Of a stretch of DNA of 40,585 bases, positions 8,212 to 16,320 are shown piece by piece. Source of the DNA: Psychrobacter sp. FME13 (GTDB lineage Bacteria; Pseudomonadota; Gammaproteobacteria; Pseudomonadales; Moraxellaceae); contig NZ_RRYV01000017.1 of NCBI RefSeq assembly GCF_014861395.1, positions 1-40,585 on the forward strand, given 5' to 3'. Numbering within the stretch: position 1 is the stretch's first letter; the number at the start of each line of letters is the position of its first letter. The notes beneath the pieces are model-generated. The model was not told where the DNA came from. It saw nothing but the letters and a program-made list of their open reading frames with translations, and ran no database searches. The translations under genes were made by a program, and so were the position numbers.

Positions 8212-9169
8212 TATAAAGATTAGTCCGCTCTTTACCCATTTTTGCCATCAACTCGAAATACATTGCTTTGGCTTTTTTCAAAGTTTCAGGTGAAAGTTCT
8301 GTTTGCATTGCTTTGGCAAATCTAGTATCTACGTTATTAAACTCGCCTACATCTTGTCCTTTACGCAAGTCACTACTAACATAAGCATAGGCCAAAGTTT
8401 TAACAAGGTTAGGCTTTGGCTTAGCGCCATACTCTTCTGGATCTAAATAGATATTCATAAGTGCTAACGCTGATTGCCAGTTTTGTTCTATCATTAAGTC
8501 TTCTTCGTATAGCTTAATGCTTTTATCTATTTTGGATTTGTCTTTTATGTCATTAGTATATAAATATGCTAATAGATATCTAGAATGTTTAACTTCTTGC
8601 TTAATAGCGATTTTGTTATAATACTCAGATTTATCATAATCAATGCGATTAAGTTTTAAATCTCGATAAGTCATCATCAATATTCTGGTTGCATCGGGAG
8701 ATCCTGCTTTAAAGGCTTGTTCTAAATAGTGAATACTCTCATCTATACTAAGCCGCTTATCGACATCAAATATTCCTGAATAATTTATCTGAAAGACGCC
8801 TACAAAATAACCAGCTTGTTTAATTCCCAAATTATAAGCTTTTTTATAATAATCGTAAGACTCTTTATAATCTTTTAATATTAAATCGTAATATGACGCA
8901 TAGTAATAACAGGACTTAGCAATGCTCTGCTTATCACATTCAAGCTGAAGTTGTTTGGGATTTTCAATTTTATTCAAGAAGCTTACTAGTTTATTAATCT
9001 CTTGTTCAGAGTCTAACGTACCAAAAGATATTAAGGACATTGGTTCCGTTGTCGTAATAGAATCAGCAACGCCTGAAGTTTGCACTGCACAACCTAAGCT
9101 TATGATTAACTGTAAAAATACAATCAATGCAATTTTTCCTGTACTCTTAGTCATCTTTTGGTATTGCAT
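8189..9169 (-). CDS. Sel1-like lipoprotein, first immunity paralogue next to vgrG1
   Basis: The protein is 326 residues from the ATG at 9169; the reading frame extends four codons further to a GTG, but the paralogues start at MQYQKM. It has a hydrophobic signal ending ISLGC, then CDKQSIAKSCYYYASYYDL and Sel1/TPR-like helices (HYLEQAFKAGSPDATRILMM). The ATG lies 23 bases inside the 3' end of vgrG1, so translation is coupled to the effector-carrying VgrG. As the gene directly attached to vgrG1 it is the best candidate for the current cognate immunity protein, with the next two genes as older or variant copies. The toxin target would then be in the periplasm or envelope. No experiment-based family name is known to me. 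Confidence 0.75.
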   Translation of the reverse strand: MQYQKMTKSTGKIALIVFLQLIISLGCAVQTSGVADSITTTEPMSLISFGTLDSEQEINKLVSFLNKIENPKQLQLECDKQSIAKSCYYYASYYDLILKDYKESYDYYKKAYNLGIKQAGYFVGVFQINYSGIFDVDKRLSIDESIHYLEQAFKAGSPDATRILMMTYRDLKLNRIDYDKSEYYNKIAIKQEVKHSRYLLAYLYTNDIKDKSKIDKSIKLYEEDLMIEQNWQSALALMNIYLDPEEYGAKPKPNLVKTLAYAYVSSDLRKGQDVGEFNNVDTRFAKAMQTELSPETLKKAKAMYFELMAKMGKERTNLYNAIPKDD

Positions 9170-12100
9170 CTTTAATCTCACTCCCTTTTTCTTTTACTGC
9201 GTTAAAATCATCATAAGCATCCCATGCATTTTTAACTGGTTTAGGCGCAAGGTCTTTAGCTTTGTCTATCAGCTTATCTTTACCTGTATTTGTCGCTTTA
9301 TCAACTGCCTGACCTCTCAAAGCATCAGCATCTTTATTCAATAAATTCTCTCCAGTTGTAGCTATAGCATTGAATCCAGCGTGAGAGTCTTTTGCCGCAT
9401 CATATATTGCAGTTCCAGCTTGTTTACCACCATCAACAGCTTCTCCTTTCCATGTATTATTAACCCGTGCCATTGGATTTTCGTAACCAATATCATCATA
9501 GAGGGAGGGAGGCTGACCCTGATTTATGGGTAATGGTTGTTGTGTTGGACTACTCTGGGCTGTATTGTTTTGCGTTGCATTATCGCTTGCACGTGCTGCA
9601 CGTGCTGCTGCGTTTTGCTGTCTAATCTTTTCTATTTGAGCTTTCTGGGCATTATAGTAGTCCAAATCACCCCTTTCCTTTAACGCATCAGTATAGAATT
9701 GCCCTGTTTTTGAATTTTCACCCAAAACACGTGCATTTCGTGCGGCACTCTCTTTATCGTAATTAACTTCTGGTTTATAGTCCACGATATTAACTTGATT
9801 ACGACCTGGTCCTCCCATAGCTCTAGCTGCTCTTCTAAAATCCTCTATTTCTTTCTGAGTGCGACCTGCCATCAGACCACCACTTGCAATAGATTCTTCG
9901 ATCATCTGATCGTTCATTGCATATAGCTCTTCATCAGTCATCTCATCACTATCACTACCCTGAATCATCAAACCGTCTGGACCACGTTGACCAGGCTCAT
10001 CATTAAGATAATCAGGCTCAGCCTCTTCCACCTGACTATTACTCGCCCCCGGCGGATTAATCAGCACATCCTTACCGATGACTTTATTCTCTTTCTCAGC
10101 TTGCGTGACGATGCTGGAACCGGTAATGATGATACTACCATCGGCGTTCATCACCAGCGATGATTTACCCACCGTGATCTTAAACTCATCCCCTGCGGTA
10201 ATACTATAGCTTTTACCCACAAAGCTTTTCTTGATCCGTCCTATCTGCTCGGTTTGCATGATGCCGACTGCGGTGTTCATAATCGTGCCGACTTGGGTGG
10301 CATACCCTAAGCCTACGGTGACGGACTTACCCAGTTTGACAAACTCAGTGTTGGTTCTATCGACGGTGAGTGAGCGGCTCTTGTCGATGTTCTCTTTGCG
10401 ATCCTTTTTGACGTTTAAAGTGTCATTGCCCTTGACGGTTTTGTCTCTATTGCCTTTTACAAGTATCTGCTCGCTCTTATGCACGGTCTCAGTGCGGTTG
10501 CCACCGATGTCTATAGTCTCGTTATCATCAACCCGCTCTTTGCGGTTGTTGTGGATGGTGATGGTCTCATCTTTGTCGACGACCTCAGTACGGTTTTGAT
10601 GGATGGTGATGTGCTCATCCAAATCGACAACCTCGGTACGTTTACCATGCACCGTTATGGTTTCGTCTTTGTCAATGGTCGTCGTTCGGTCTCTATTGAC
10701 TCTACGCCGCTCGTCGTTCTTTACTAAGGAGTTCAGATCACGCTGAGCCTGCAGGTTGACCAGCTCAAAGCCGGCATCATCGTTGAACATGAGCTCGTTG
10801 TAGTTATCGAGCGGGGAGTTGAAGCTTTTAGATTTGATGCCTGATTGCTTGGCGGCCTGCGGGTAGCCCCATGGTGGCGGGTTGGCGCTGTTGTATAACC
10901 TGCCGATGACGATAGGACGGTCTGAGTCGCCGTTGATAAAGTCGATGAGCACTTCTTCGCCGATACGCGGGGTGTTGATAGAACCAAAGCTACCCCCTGC
11001 TGATCCTTGTGCCACGCGTATCCAGTCTGAGCTTTTCTGGTTACGGGGACCGTATCTGTCCCAGTGGAACTGTACTTTGATGTCCCCATAAGCATTGGTA
11101 TGGACTTCTTCTCCAGCAGGACCGGTGACGGTAGCGCCTTGAGTGCCGATGATCTGCGGCTTGGGGGTGACTCTTGGCGTGCGGTACTGATAAGAGAGCG
11201 GTATAGCGGTAAAAGAGATACGGTAATGGGATTGTTCGGTGCCACTGGCATAGCCGGCCTCTTTAAAGTCGTATTCGCTATGGATGATCAGATGCTCAGT
11301 GTTAGCGGCATCGTGCGGATGACGGCTTAGAGTAAAAGTATGGCCTGGAGCGATGGTGAGCACGTTGCCGGCGGCAGTGATACGTTTGCTTTGAGCATTA
11401 TAGTCTTGACTACGCACTTGCGCGTAGGTGGCCGCATCCTCTTTGGTCGCAAAGCCAGTATAGAAGTCATAGTGCTCAGTAGTAATACCACCAAGCTCAT
11501 GGGTGCTCATGTTGTAATCAAGTTTGCGGTTAGCCAGCTTATAGCTGTGGTCGTTGACGTTGATTTTCTTGGTGGCAAGCCTGTCGCTTTGTTGCCAGAT
11601 GTCGATGTAGTTCTTGTCTGGGGTGCCTGGGGTGACCGCTGAGTGATAGGGTATGGTGGCACGGCCTTGAATGGGGCTATGTGCGCTGTTATCATCAACG
11701 ATGATGAGGGTGTTGTTGCCCTCAGTATGATCAAAGTAGTAGTACAGGCCTTCTTGTTCAAACAGACGGTTTAAGTAGTTAAAGCTAGTTTCTTGGTACT
11801 GAGTGCTATGACCGTACTTGCGGTAGCTGTTTAAGCACTGTATCTCATAAGGGAAGCCAAACTCATCTAGGATAGTGCGGGTAATCTCAAGAATGTCTTT
11901 GTCGACGAAGACGCGGCTGTCATGACGCTGGGTAAGATACCACATATTAGGGCGCATGATACAGGTGTAGAGATGATAGCTTTGTTCGTCTTCATCCTCA
12001 CTAAGATAGCCAAAGTCGGTAACGAGACCGTTTAAAACCCGCTCGCCGCCTTTGGTATCAATGGTGACGGCGATGGTTTGGCCGATGATGTCGGTAGCGG

Positions 12101-12227
12101 CTAGGTTAGCATCTTTACTGGTGAGAACGAGACGATACTCATAAAGACTAGAGAGGGCTTCAACGCCCTTTAATTCAACAAAGGACAACGCGCGACCAAA
12201 AGGGGTGTGAATGGCTATGGTGCGCAT
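9147..12227 (-). CDS. vgrG: VgrG1 spike protein with an unassigned C-terminal domain
   Basis: This 1026-residue TssI trimerises into the puncturing spike on the Hcp tube. The sequence shows the VgrG N-terminal base (FGRALSFVELKGVEALSSLY), the gp5-like OB region (QFHWDRYGPRNQKSSDWIRV, FGSINTPRIGEEVLIDFING) and, from about residue 480 to 729, a long stalk of DKDETITIHQNRTEVV-type repeats ending INPPGAS. The last 297 residues are unique: an acidic linker, an AAARAARA/Gln-Asn-rich stretch, and a final segment rich in Ala, Lys and Asp (TGKDKLIDKAKDLAPKPVKN). I see no catalytic motif there. A ribosome site AGAGGA precedes the ATG. The 3' end overlaps the first Sel1-like gene by 23 bases, supporting an effector/immunity pair. 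Confidence 0.92.
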   Translation of the reverse strand: MRTIAIHTPFGRALSFVELKGVEALSSLYEYRLVLTSKDANLAATDIIGQTIAVTIDTKGGERVLNGLVTDFGYLSEDEDEQSYHLYTCIMRPNMWYLTQRHDSRVFVDKDILEITRTILDEFGFPYEIQCLNSYRKYGHSTQYQETSFNYLNRLFEQEGLYYYFDHTEGNNTLIIVDDNSAHSPIQGRATIPYHSAVTPGTPDKNYIDIWQQSDRLATKKINVNDHSYKLANRKLDYNMSTHELGGITTEHYDFYTGFATKEDAATYAQVRSQDYNAQSKRITAAGNVLTIAPGHTFTLSRHPHDAANTEHLIIHSEYDFKEAGYASGTEQSHYRISFTAIPLSYQYRTPRVTPKPQIIGTQGATVTGPAGEEVHTNAYGDIKVQFHWDRYGPRNQKSSDWIRVAQGSAGGSFGSINTPRIGEEVLIDFINGDSDRPIVIGRLYNSANPPPWGYPQAAKQSGIKSKSFNSPLDNYNELMFNDDAGFELVNLQAQRDLNSLVKNDERRRVNRDRTTTIDKDETITVHGKRTEVVDLDEHITIHQNRTEVVDKDETITIHNNRKERVDDNETIDIGGNRTETVHKSEQILVKGNRDKTVKGNDTLNVKKDRKENIDKSRSLTVDRTNTEFVKLGKSVTVGLGYATQVGTIMNTAVGIMQTEQIGRIKKSFVGKSYSITAGDEFKITVGKSSLVMNADGSIIITGSSIVTQAEKENKVIGKDVLINPPGASNSQVEEAEPDYLNDEPGQRGPDGLMIQGSDSDEMTDEELYAMNDQMIEESIASGGLMAGRTQKEIEDFRRAARAMGGPGRNQVNIVDYKPEVNYDKESAARNARVLGENSKTGQFYTDALKERGDLDYYNAQKAQIEKIRQQNAAARAARASDNATQNNTAQSSPTQQPLPINQGQPPSLYDDIGYENPMARVNNTWKGEAVDGGKQAGTAIYDAAKDSHAGFNAIATTGENLLNKDADALRGQAVDKATNTGKDKLIDKAKDLAPKPVKNAWDAYDDFNAVKEKGSEIKDAIPKDD
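10041..12227 (-). repeat. Left arm of a 2.2-kb inverted repeat (vgrG1 core)
   Basis: The coding sequence from the start codon to the INPPGAS codons is nearly the same as that at 31140-33326 on the opposite strand: the first about 450 residues differ at only a handful of positions. The two arms face each other with the T6SS core genes between them. Confidence 0.9.
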
Positions 12228-12326
12228 GGGGTGTCCTCTTTTTAATAAATGACAAAATGTATGTTGGGATAAATGCTGTAAAAAATACTTTTTATTGAGC
12301 TAAAGTAAAGTGTTCGCTATTTTATT

Positions 12327-15104
12327 CTACAAATATTGGTAGATTATATCATCATCTTCAGTGGCTAGATGAATAGAGTCTATGGTTTTATTATCGATAA
12401 TGTAAGTCAGTAGATCTTTACTAATCTTCGGTAGTACGGTATTCGTCAATATGGCGTCAATCATACGGCCACCAGACTCAACCTCACTACATCTAGCAGA
12501 TATCAAGGTCAAGATCTCATCAGAATAGCTCAGTGTTATGCCATGATTGTCTTTGATACGTTTGACGATACGTTTGAGCTGCAAGTCGACAATTTTATTT
12601 AATGTCGTATCATTCAATGGATAGTAAGGGATGACCTGAATCCTACCTAACAGCGCCGCAGGGAATACTTGGAGCATAGGTGCTCTTAGCTCTTTTTGTA
12701 AGGTTTCCATATCGATAACTTCAGCGTTGTTATGACAACGATCCATGATCAGCTCTGTCCCTACGTTAGAGGTCAAAATGATAATAGTATTTTTGAAGTC
12801 GATATAGCGCCCTTCTCCATCTTCCATCCAACCTTTATCGAATACCTGAAAGAATATCTCATGGACATCGGGATGCGCTTTTTCGACTTCATCGAGTAGT
12901 ACTACGCTATAAGGCTTGCGTCTGACTGCCTCGGTTAGTACCCCACCTTCGCCATAGCCGACGTAGCCTGGAGGTGCCCCCTTTAGAGTTGAAACGGTGT
13001 GCGCTTCTTGATACTCACTCATATTAATAGTGATGACATTATGCTCGCCGCCGTATAGCGAGTCAGCTAAAGCTAAAGCGGTCTCTGTCTTACCAACACC
13101 TGAGGGGCCTGCCAGCATAAAGACGCCTATAGGCTTGTTGGGATCATCAAGACTGGCTCTTGACGTCTGTACGCGCCGAGCGATAGCTTCCATACCATGA
13201 TCTTGATCGATGACGCGTTTGCTAAGGGTTGAGCTAAGCTCCAAGATAGCTTGCAGCTCATCTTTCATCATCTTACCTACTGGTATACCTGTCCAGTCCG
13301 AGACTACATTCGCCACCGCTCTTGCATCCACCAACGGCGATACTAGTGGGTCATCGTTTTGCTGCTGTTTTAATTGCTCAATGATATTTTTTTGAGTCTC
13401 TAGCAACGTGCTCATATCAGTTGCACTAGCGCTAGCAGCGCCTACTTCTACTAAGGTATCTATATCAGGCTTATCATTAGCACTAACGATATCGTCATTA
13501 TTACTAGTATCAATATTCTCTGTTTGCTCATCGTTTGGCTGTAATTCTAAGGCTTCTGTTTCTGTTTCTGTTTCTGTTTCTGTTTCTGAGCCATAATTCA
13601 AAATTTGCTGACGAACCTCAATTAAAGCGTTTACCAAACGAGATTCTTCTTGCCATTTAGCATCAAGCTCTGTTAACTGAGCTTCCAAATCAACCATTTC
13701 ATTGTCAATCTCAAGCAAACGATCTTGTTGATCATAATCCAGCTTCATCTCACGTTCAACATTATGCTTTTGCGTCTCTAAAGCGAGCACTTTTCTGTTG
13801 ATATATTCAATTCGGCTAGGCGTTGAATGCTGACTGAGCGATACTCTAGCGCAAGCGGTATCGACTAAGCCAATGGCTTTATCCGGTAGCATGCGTGCAG
13901 GTATATAGCGATGAGATAGCTGTACACTTGAGACAATAGCCTCATCAAGGATGATTACATTGTGATGCGACTCAAGCGAAGGCCCTAAAGCTCTTAACAT
14001 CTCTATCGCCTCGTCCTCCTCTGGCTCCTCAACATTAATGACCTGAAAACGACGAGTAAGCGCAGGATCCTTTTCAAAGTACTTTTTGTACTCCGCCCAA
14101 GTCGTAGCGCCTATGGTTCTAAGCTTACCGCGAGCGAGTGCTGGTTTGAGTAGGTTTGCAGCATCGCCAGTACCTGCAGCGCCGCCTGCACCGATTAGAG
14201 TATGTATCTCATCAATGAACAATACAATAGGCGTTGGACTCGACTCGACTTCCTCCATGACAGCACGCAAACGCGTTTCAAACTCACCACTGACGCTAGC
14301 CCCTGCTTTTAAAGCGCCAATATCAAGTAAGATAAGCTCAACATTTTTTAGTGTTGGTGGGACATCACCTGAGGCCAGTTTCAGTGCCAACGCTTCAACG
14401 ACTGCCGTTTTACCAACGCCTGCCTCCCCTGTCAAAATAGGGTTATTCTGCCGGCGACGCATTAGAATATCGATAATTTGTCGTATCTCATTATCGCGGC
14501 CTACGATAGGGTCAATCTTGCCAGCCGCCGCCATTTGCGTCAAATTGCTACCGTATTTCGCTAACGCTGTTTGCTCTGAGGACTCCAACTGCTCTTTTGA
14601 AGCTACTGGCGCGTCTTGTAAACCACTTTCAGAAGAAGCTTCTAAAACCGTATCCAGCTTATCAATGAGTTTATCAGCTGAAATCTTATTAAACTGTTTT
14701 GAGATTCTAAACAAAATATTAGATAGCTCAGAGCTTTTTAGTAAGGTATATAGCAAGTACGCACTACGAATTTTTTGACTATCAAATAATAAAGAGGTAT
14801 AAGTCCAACTTTGTTCTACAGCCTCCTCTACATGCTTTGAGAAGTCAGCGACACTACTTGCGCCTGTCGGCAGACTCTCAACCGCTACCAAAATATCTTG
14901 TTTTAACTGACTAGCATCAATCTCAAAGTATCTGATAATACAATCTATATCGTTGTCAGACTTCTGCACCAAAATATGTAGCCAATGCACTAGCTCCACA
15001 TAGCTATTTTCTCTTAAGCGGCAATAAGTAAAAGCACTCTCAAGCGACTTATAAAGAGAGTCATTTAACTTTGCAAATAGGACACTGCGGCTAATATTAG
15101 ACAT
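12327..15104 (-). CDS. tssH: TssH (ClpV) sheath-recycling AAA+ ATPase
   Basis: TssH unfolds contracted TssBC sheath in the cytoplasm so that it can be reused. The 925-residue protein has a Clp N-domain, a first AAA+ module with Walker A GEAGVGKT near residue 226 and Walker B LFIDEIHTLIGAG, a coiled middle domain, and a second module with Walker A GPSGVGKT near 666 and VVLLDEVEKAHPDV. The start is taken as the ATG at 15104 because GGAG lies five bases above it; a GTG two codons earlier overlaps that site. Unusual is an acidic, Ser/Thr-rich insertion of about 75 residues around 503-577, after the middle domain, that includes an (ET)5 run encoded by a hexanucleotide repeat. Confidence 0.95.
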   Translation of the reverse strand: MSNISRSVLFAKLNDSLYKSLESAFTYCRLRENSYVELVHWLHILVQKSDNDIDCIIRYFEIDASQLKQDILVAVESLPTGASSVADFSKHVEEAVEQSWTYTSLLFDSQKIRSAYLLYTLLKSSELSNILFRISKQFNKISADKLIDKLDTVLEASSESGLQDAPVASKEQLESSEQTALAKYGSNLTQMAAAGKIDPIVGRDNEIRQIIDILMRRRQNNPILTGEAGVGKTAVVEALALKLASGDVPPTLKNVELILLDIGALKAGASVSGEFETRLRAVMEEVESSPTPIVLFIDEIHTLIGAGGAAGTGDAANLLKPALARGKLRTIGATTWAEYKKYFEKDPALTRRFQVINVEEPEEDEAIEMLRALGPSLESHHNVIILDEAIVSSVQLSHRYIPARMLPDKAIGLVDTACARVSLSQHSTPSRIEYINRKVLALETQKHNVEREMKLDYDQQDRLLEIDNEMVDLEAQLTELDAKWQEESRLVNALIEVRQQILNYGSETETETETETEALELQPNDEQTENIDTSNNDDIVSANDKPDIDTLVEVGAASASATDMSTLLETQKNIIEQLKQQQNDDPLVSPLVDARAVANVVSDWTGIPVGKMMKDELQAILELSSTLSKRVIDQDHGMEAIARRVQTSRASLDDPNKPIGVFMLAGPSGVGKTETALALADSLYGGEHNVITINMSEYQEAHTVSTLKGAPPGYVGYGEGGVLTEAVRRKPYSVVLLDEVEKAHPDVHEIFFQVFDKGWMEDGEGRYIDFKNTIIILTSNVGTELIMDRCHNNAEVIDMETLQKELRAPMLQVFPAALLGRIQVIPYYPLNDTTLNKIVDLQLKRIVKRIKDNHGITLSYSDEILTLISARCSEVESGGRMIDAILTNTVLPKISKDLLTYIIDNKTIDSIHLATEDDDIIYQYL
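13554..13588. repeat. Hexanucleotide repeat inside tssH
   Basis: Five perfect TTCTGT units and a sixth incomplete one. On the coding strand they read as alternating Glu-Thr codons. The unit length is a multiple of three, so gain or loss of units changes linker length but not the frame. Confidence 0.9.
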
Positions 15105-15264
15105 TTTCACTCCGTTAAATGCTTCGATCGTTAGGTTGAGTACTGAATTTCAGCTACTAGGTTTTATCTTTTAATACCTTAAAATTTAAAAAACTTCTTT
15201 AGAATCGCTCATTTTATAAAAATTATCTAAAACTCTTATCTCTATTGAAGCTTATAAATAAAAG

Positions 15265-16320
15265 TTAATAGCTTATTATTAAATGGTCTTGATCATTGTG
15301 AGTAGCGCCAAGCCAAGTAGTAAGACCTAGCTTGTTATGCTCTCCCAAAACCAACTTCGGTATTTCTGGCTTAGCTAGTACAAGCTCTACGTCCCAATCG
15401 TATTCCTCGCCGACATAAAAACGCACCCACTCTATTAGTCTTTTTGCATTAAAATTTTCTTCAAAAAAGGACTCATATTGATCTAAACTTAATGGACCAA
15501 TAACAATCCGAAAATTAGTTTGTACATCATAAATTCTACTACCGACTATCAGTCCATCGCCAAGCGTATAATCACCACTTGCGCCTAAACGAGTTTGCTC
15601 ATCCTTAGGCAGCTTAAACCATTGACCGATATTCTCTTCAATGCGGATGGGCAGAGAGAAATATTGAGATAATAAGCTTTGAAAGTTATCTGCGGAGCGA
15701 TTTCTTTGTAAACTATAGCCTGCAAAGTATAGTTTTGAAAAATGCTCAACTTGTTGCTCGCTTTGCTCCTCGGCCAAAACCGCAAAGCCCGCTAGACTCG
15801 CTATATACCTACTGAATTTATCAGTACGCTTATTTTCGAGTGATAATACACTTTGAGCATTCATCCAACTCCGATAAAACATCGTCAGAATTCTATGCTG
15901 TAGCATATTCACAAAGCTGGCCCAAGCTTCATCCCCATATTGATGCTTTCTTTGAAAAATAAATTCAATCAGATGCGATGGTAGTGGTGAGTTAGCGCCT
16001 AATAGTCCTATCTCATTAATAGCAATTTGAAACTTATGGTTATCAAGCGAAACACTGTCAATATTCTTATAAATAAAAGACATAGAAGGGTTTTGGTACA
16101 GTCTAAATAAATCCTGCGCAGGACTAACGGTTTCGCCAATTAAAGGCTTAGAGGCATCCTGATGACTCTCTAAATGTTTCAAAATAGAAAAAAGACTATA
16201 TTTATGCAAGTCAGTCGTTATTTGCGACAGATCAACCCCACCATTTCCTTGTTTTGGGTTATTGGCTGATGGCTTATACTCATCGAGTGGCTTCTTTTCA
16301 TCTATGTAGTTATCAGTCAT
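15265..16320 (-). CDS. tssG: TssG baseplate protein
   Basis: TssG (ImpH/VasB family) builds the baseplate wedge with TssE, TssF and TssK. The 351-residue length is usual. Family features visible are an acidic/polar leader, the SMSFIYKNIDSV segment, the NEIGLLGANSPLPSHLIEF motif close to residue 100, and a conserved middle with KLYFAGYSLQRNRSADNF and a GDGLIVGSRIYDVQTNFRI stretch near the C-terminus. Its ATG overlaps the stop of tssF by four bases, indicating coupled translation, which suits the fixed TssF:TssG ratio in the wedge. A 160-base gap separates it from tssH. Confidence 0.93.
   Translation of the reverse strand: MTDNYIDEKKPLDEYKPSANNPKQGNGGVDLSQITTDLHKYSLFSILKHLESHQDASKPLIGETVSPAQDLFRLYQNPSMSFIYKNIDSVSLDNHKFQIAINEIGLLGANSPLPSHLIEFIFQRKHQYGDEAWASFVNMLQHRILTMFYRSWMNAQSVLSLENKRTDKFSRYIASLAGFAVLAEEQSEQQVEHFSKLYFAGYSLQRNRSADNFQSLLSQYFSLPIRIEENIGQWFKLPKDEQTRLGASGDYTLGDGLIVGSRIYDVQTNFRIVIGPLSLDQYESFFEENFNAKRLIEWVRFYVGEEYDWDVELVLAKPEIPKLVLGEHNKLGLTTWLGATHNDQDHLIISY

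Noticed and set aside
14086..14778. A 230-codon open frame on the plus strand opposite tssH
   Set aside because: It is an antisense shadow of the ATPase coding region, rich in Ser/Ala/Leu with no domain or ribosome site.
15105..15264. Possible promoter between tssG and tssH
   Set aside because: AT-rich with only small palindromes (CTGAAATTCAG); no -35/-10 pair good enough to list.
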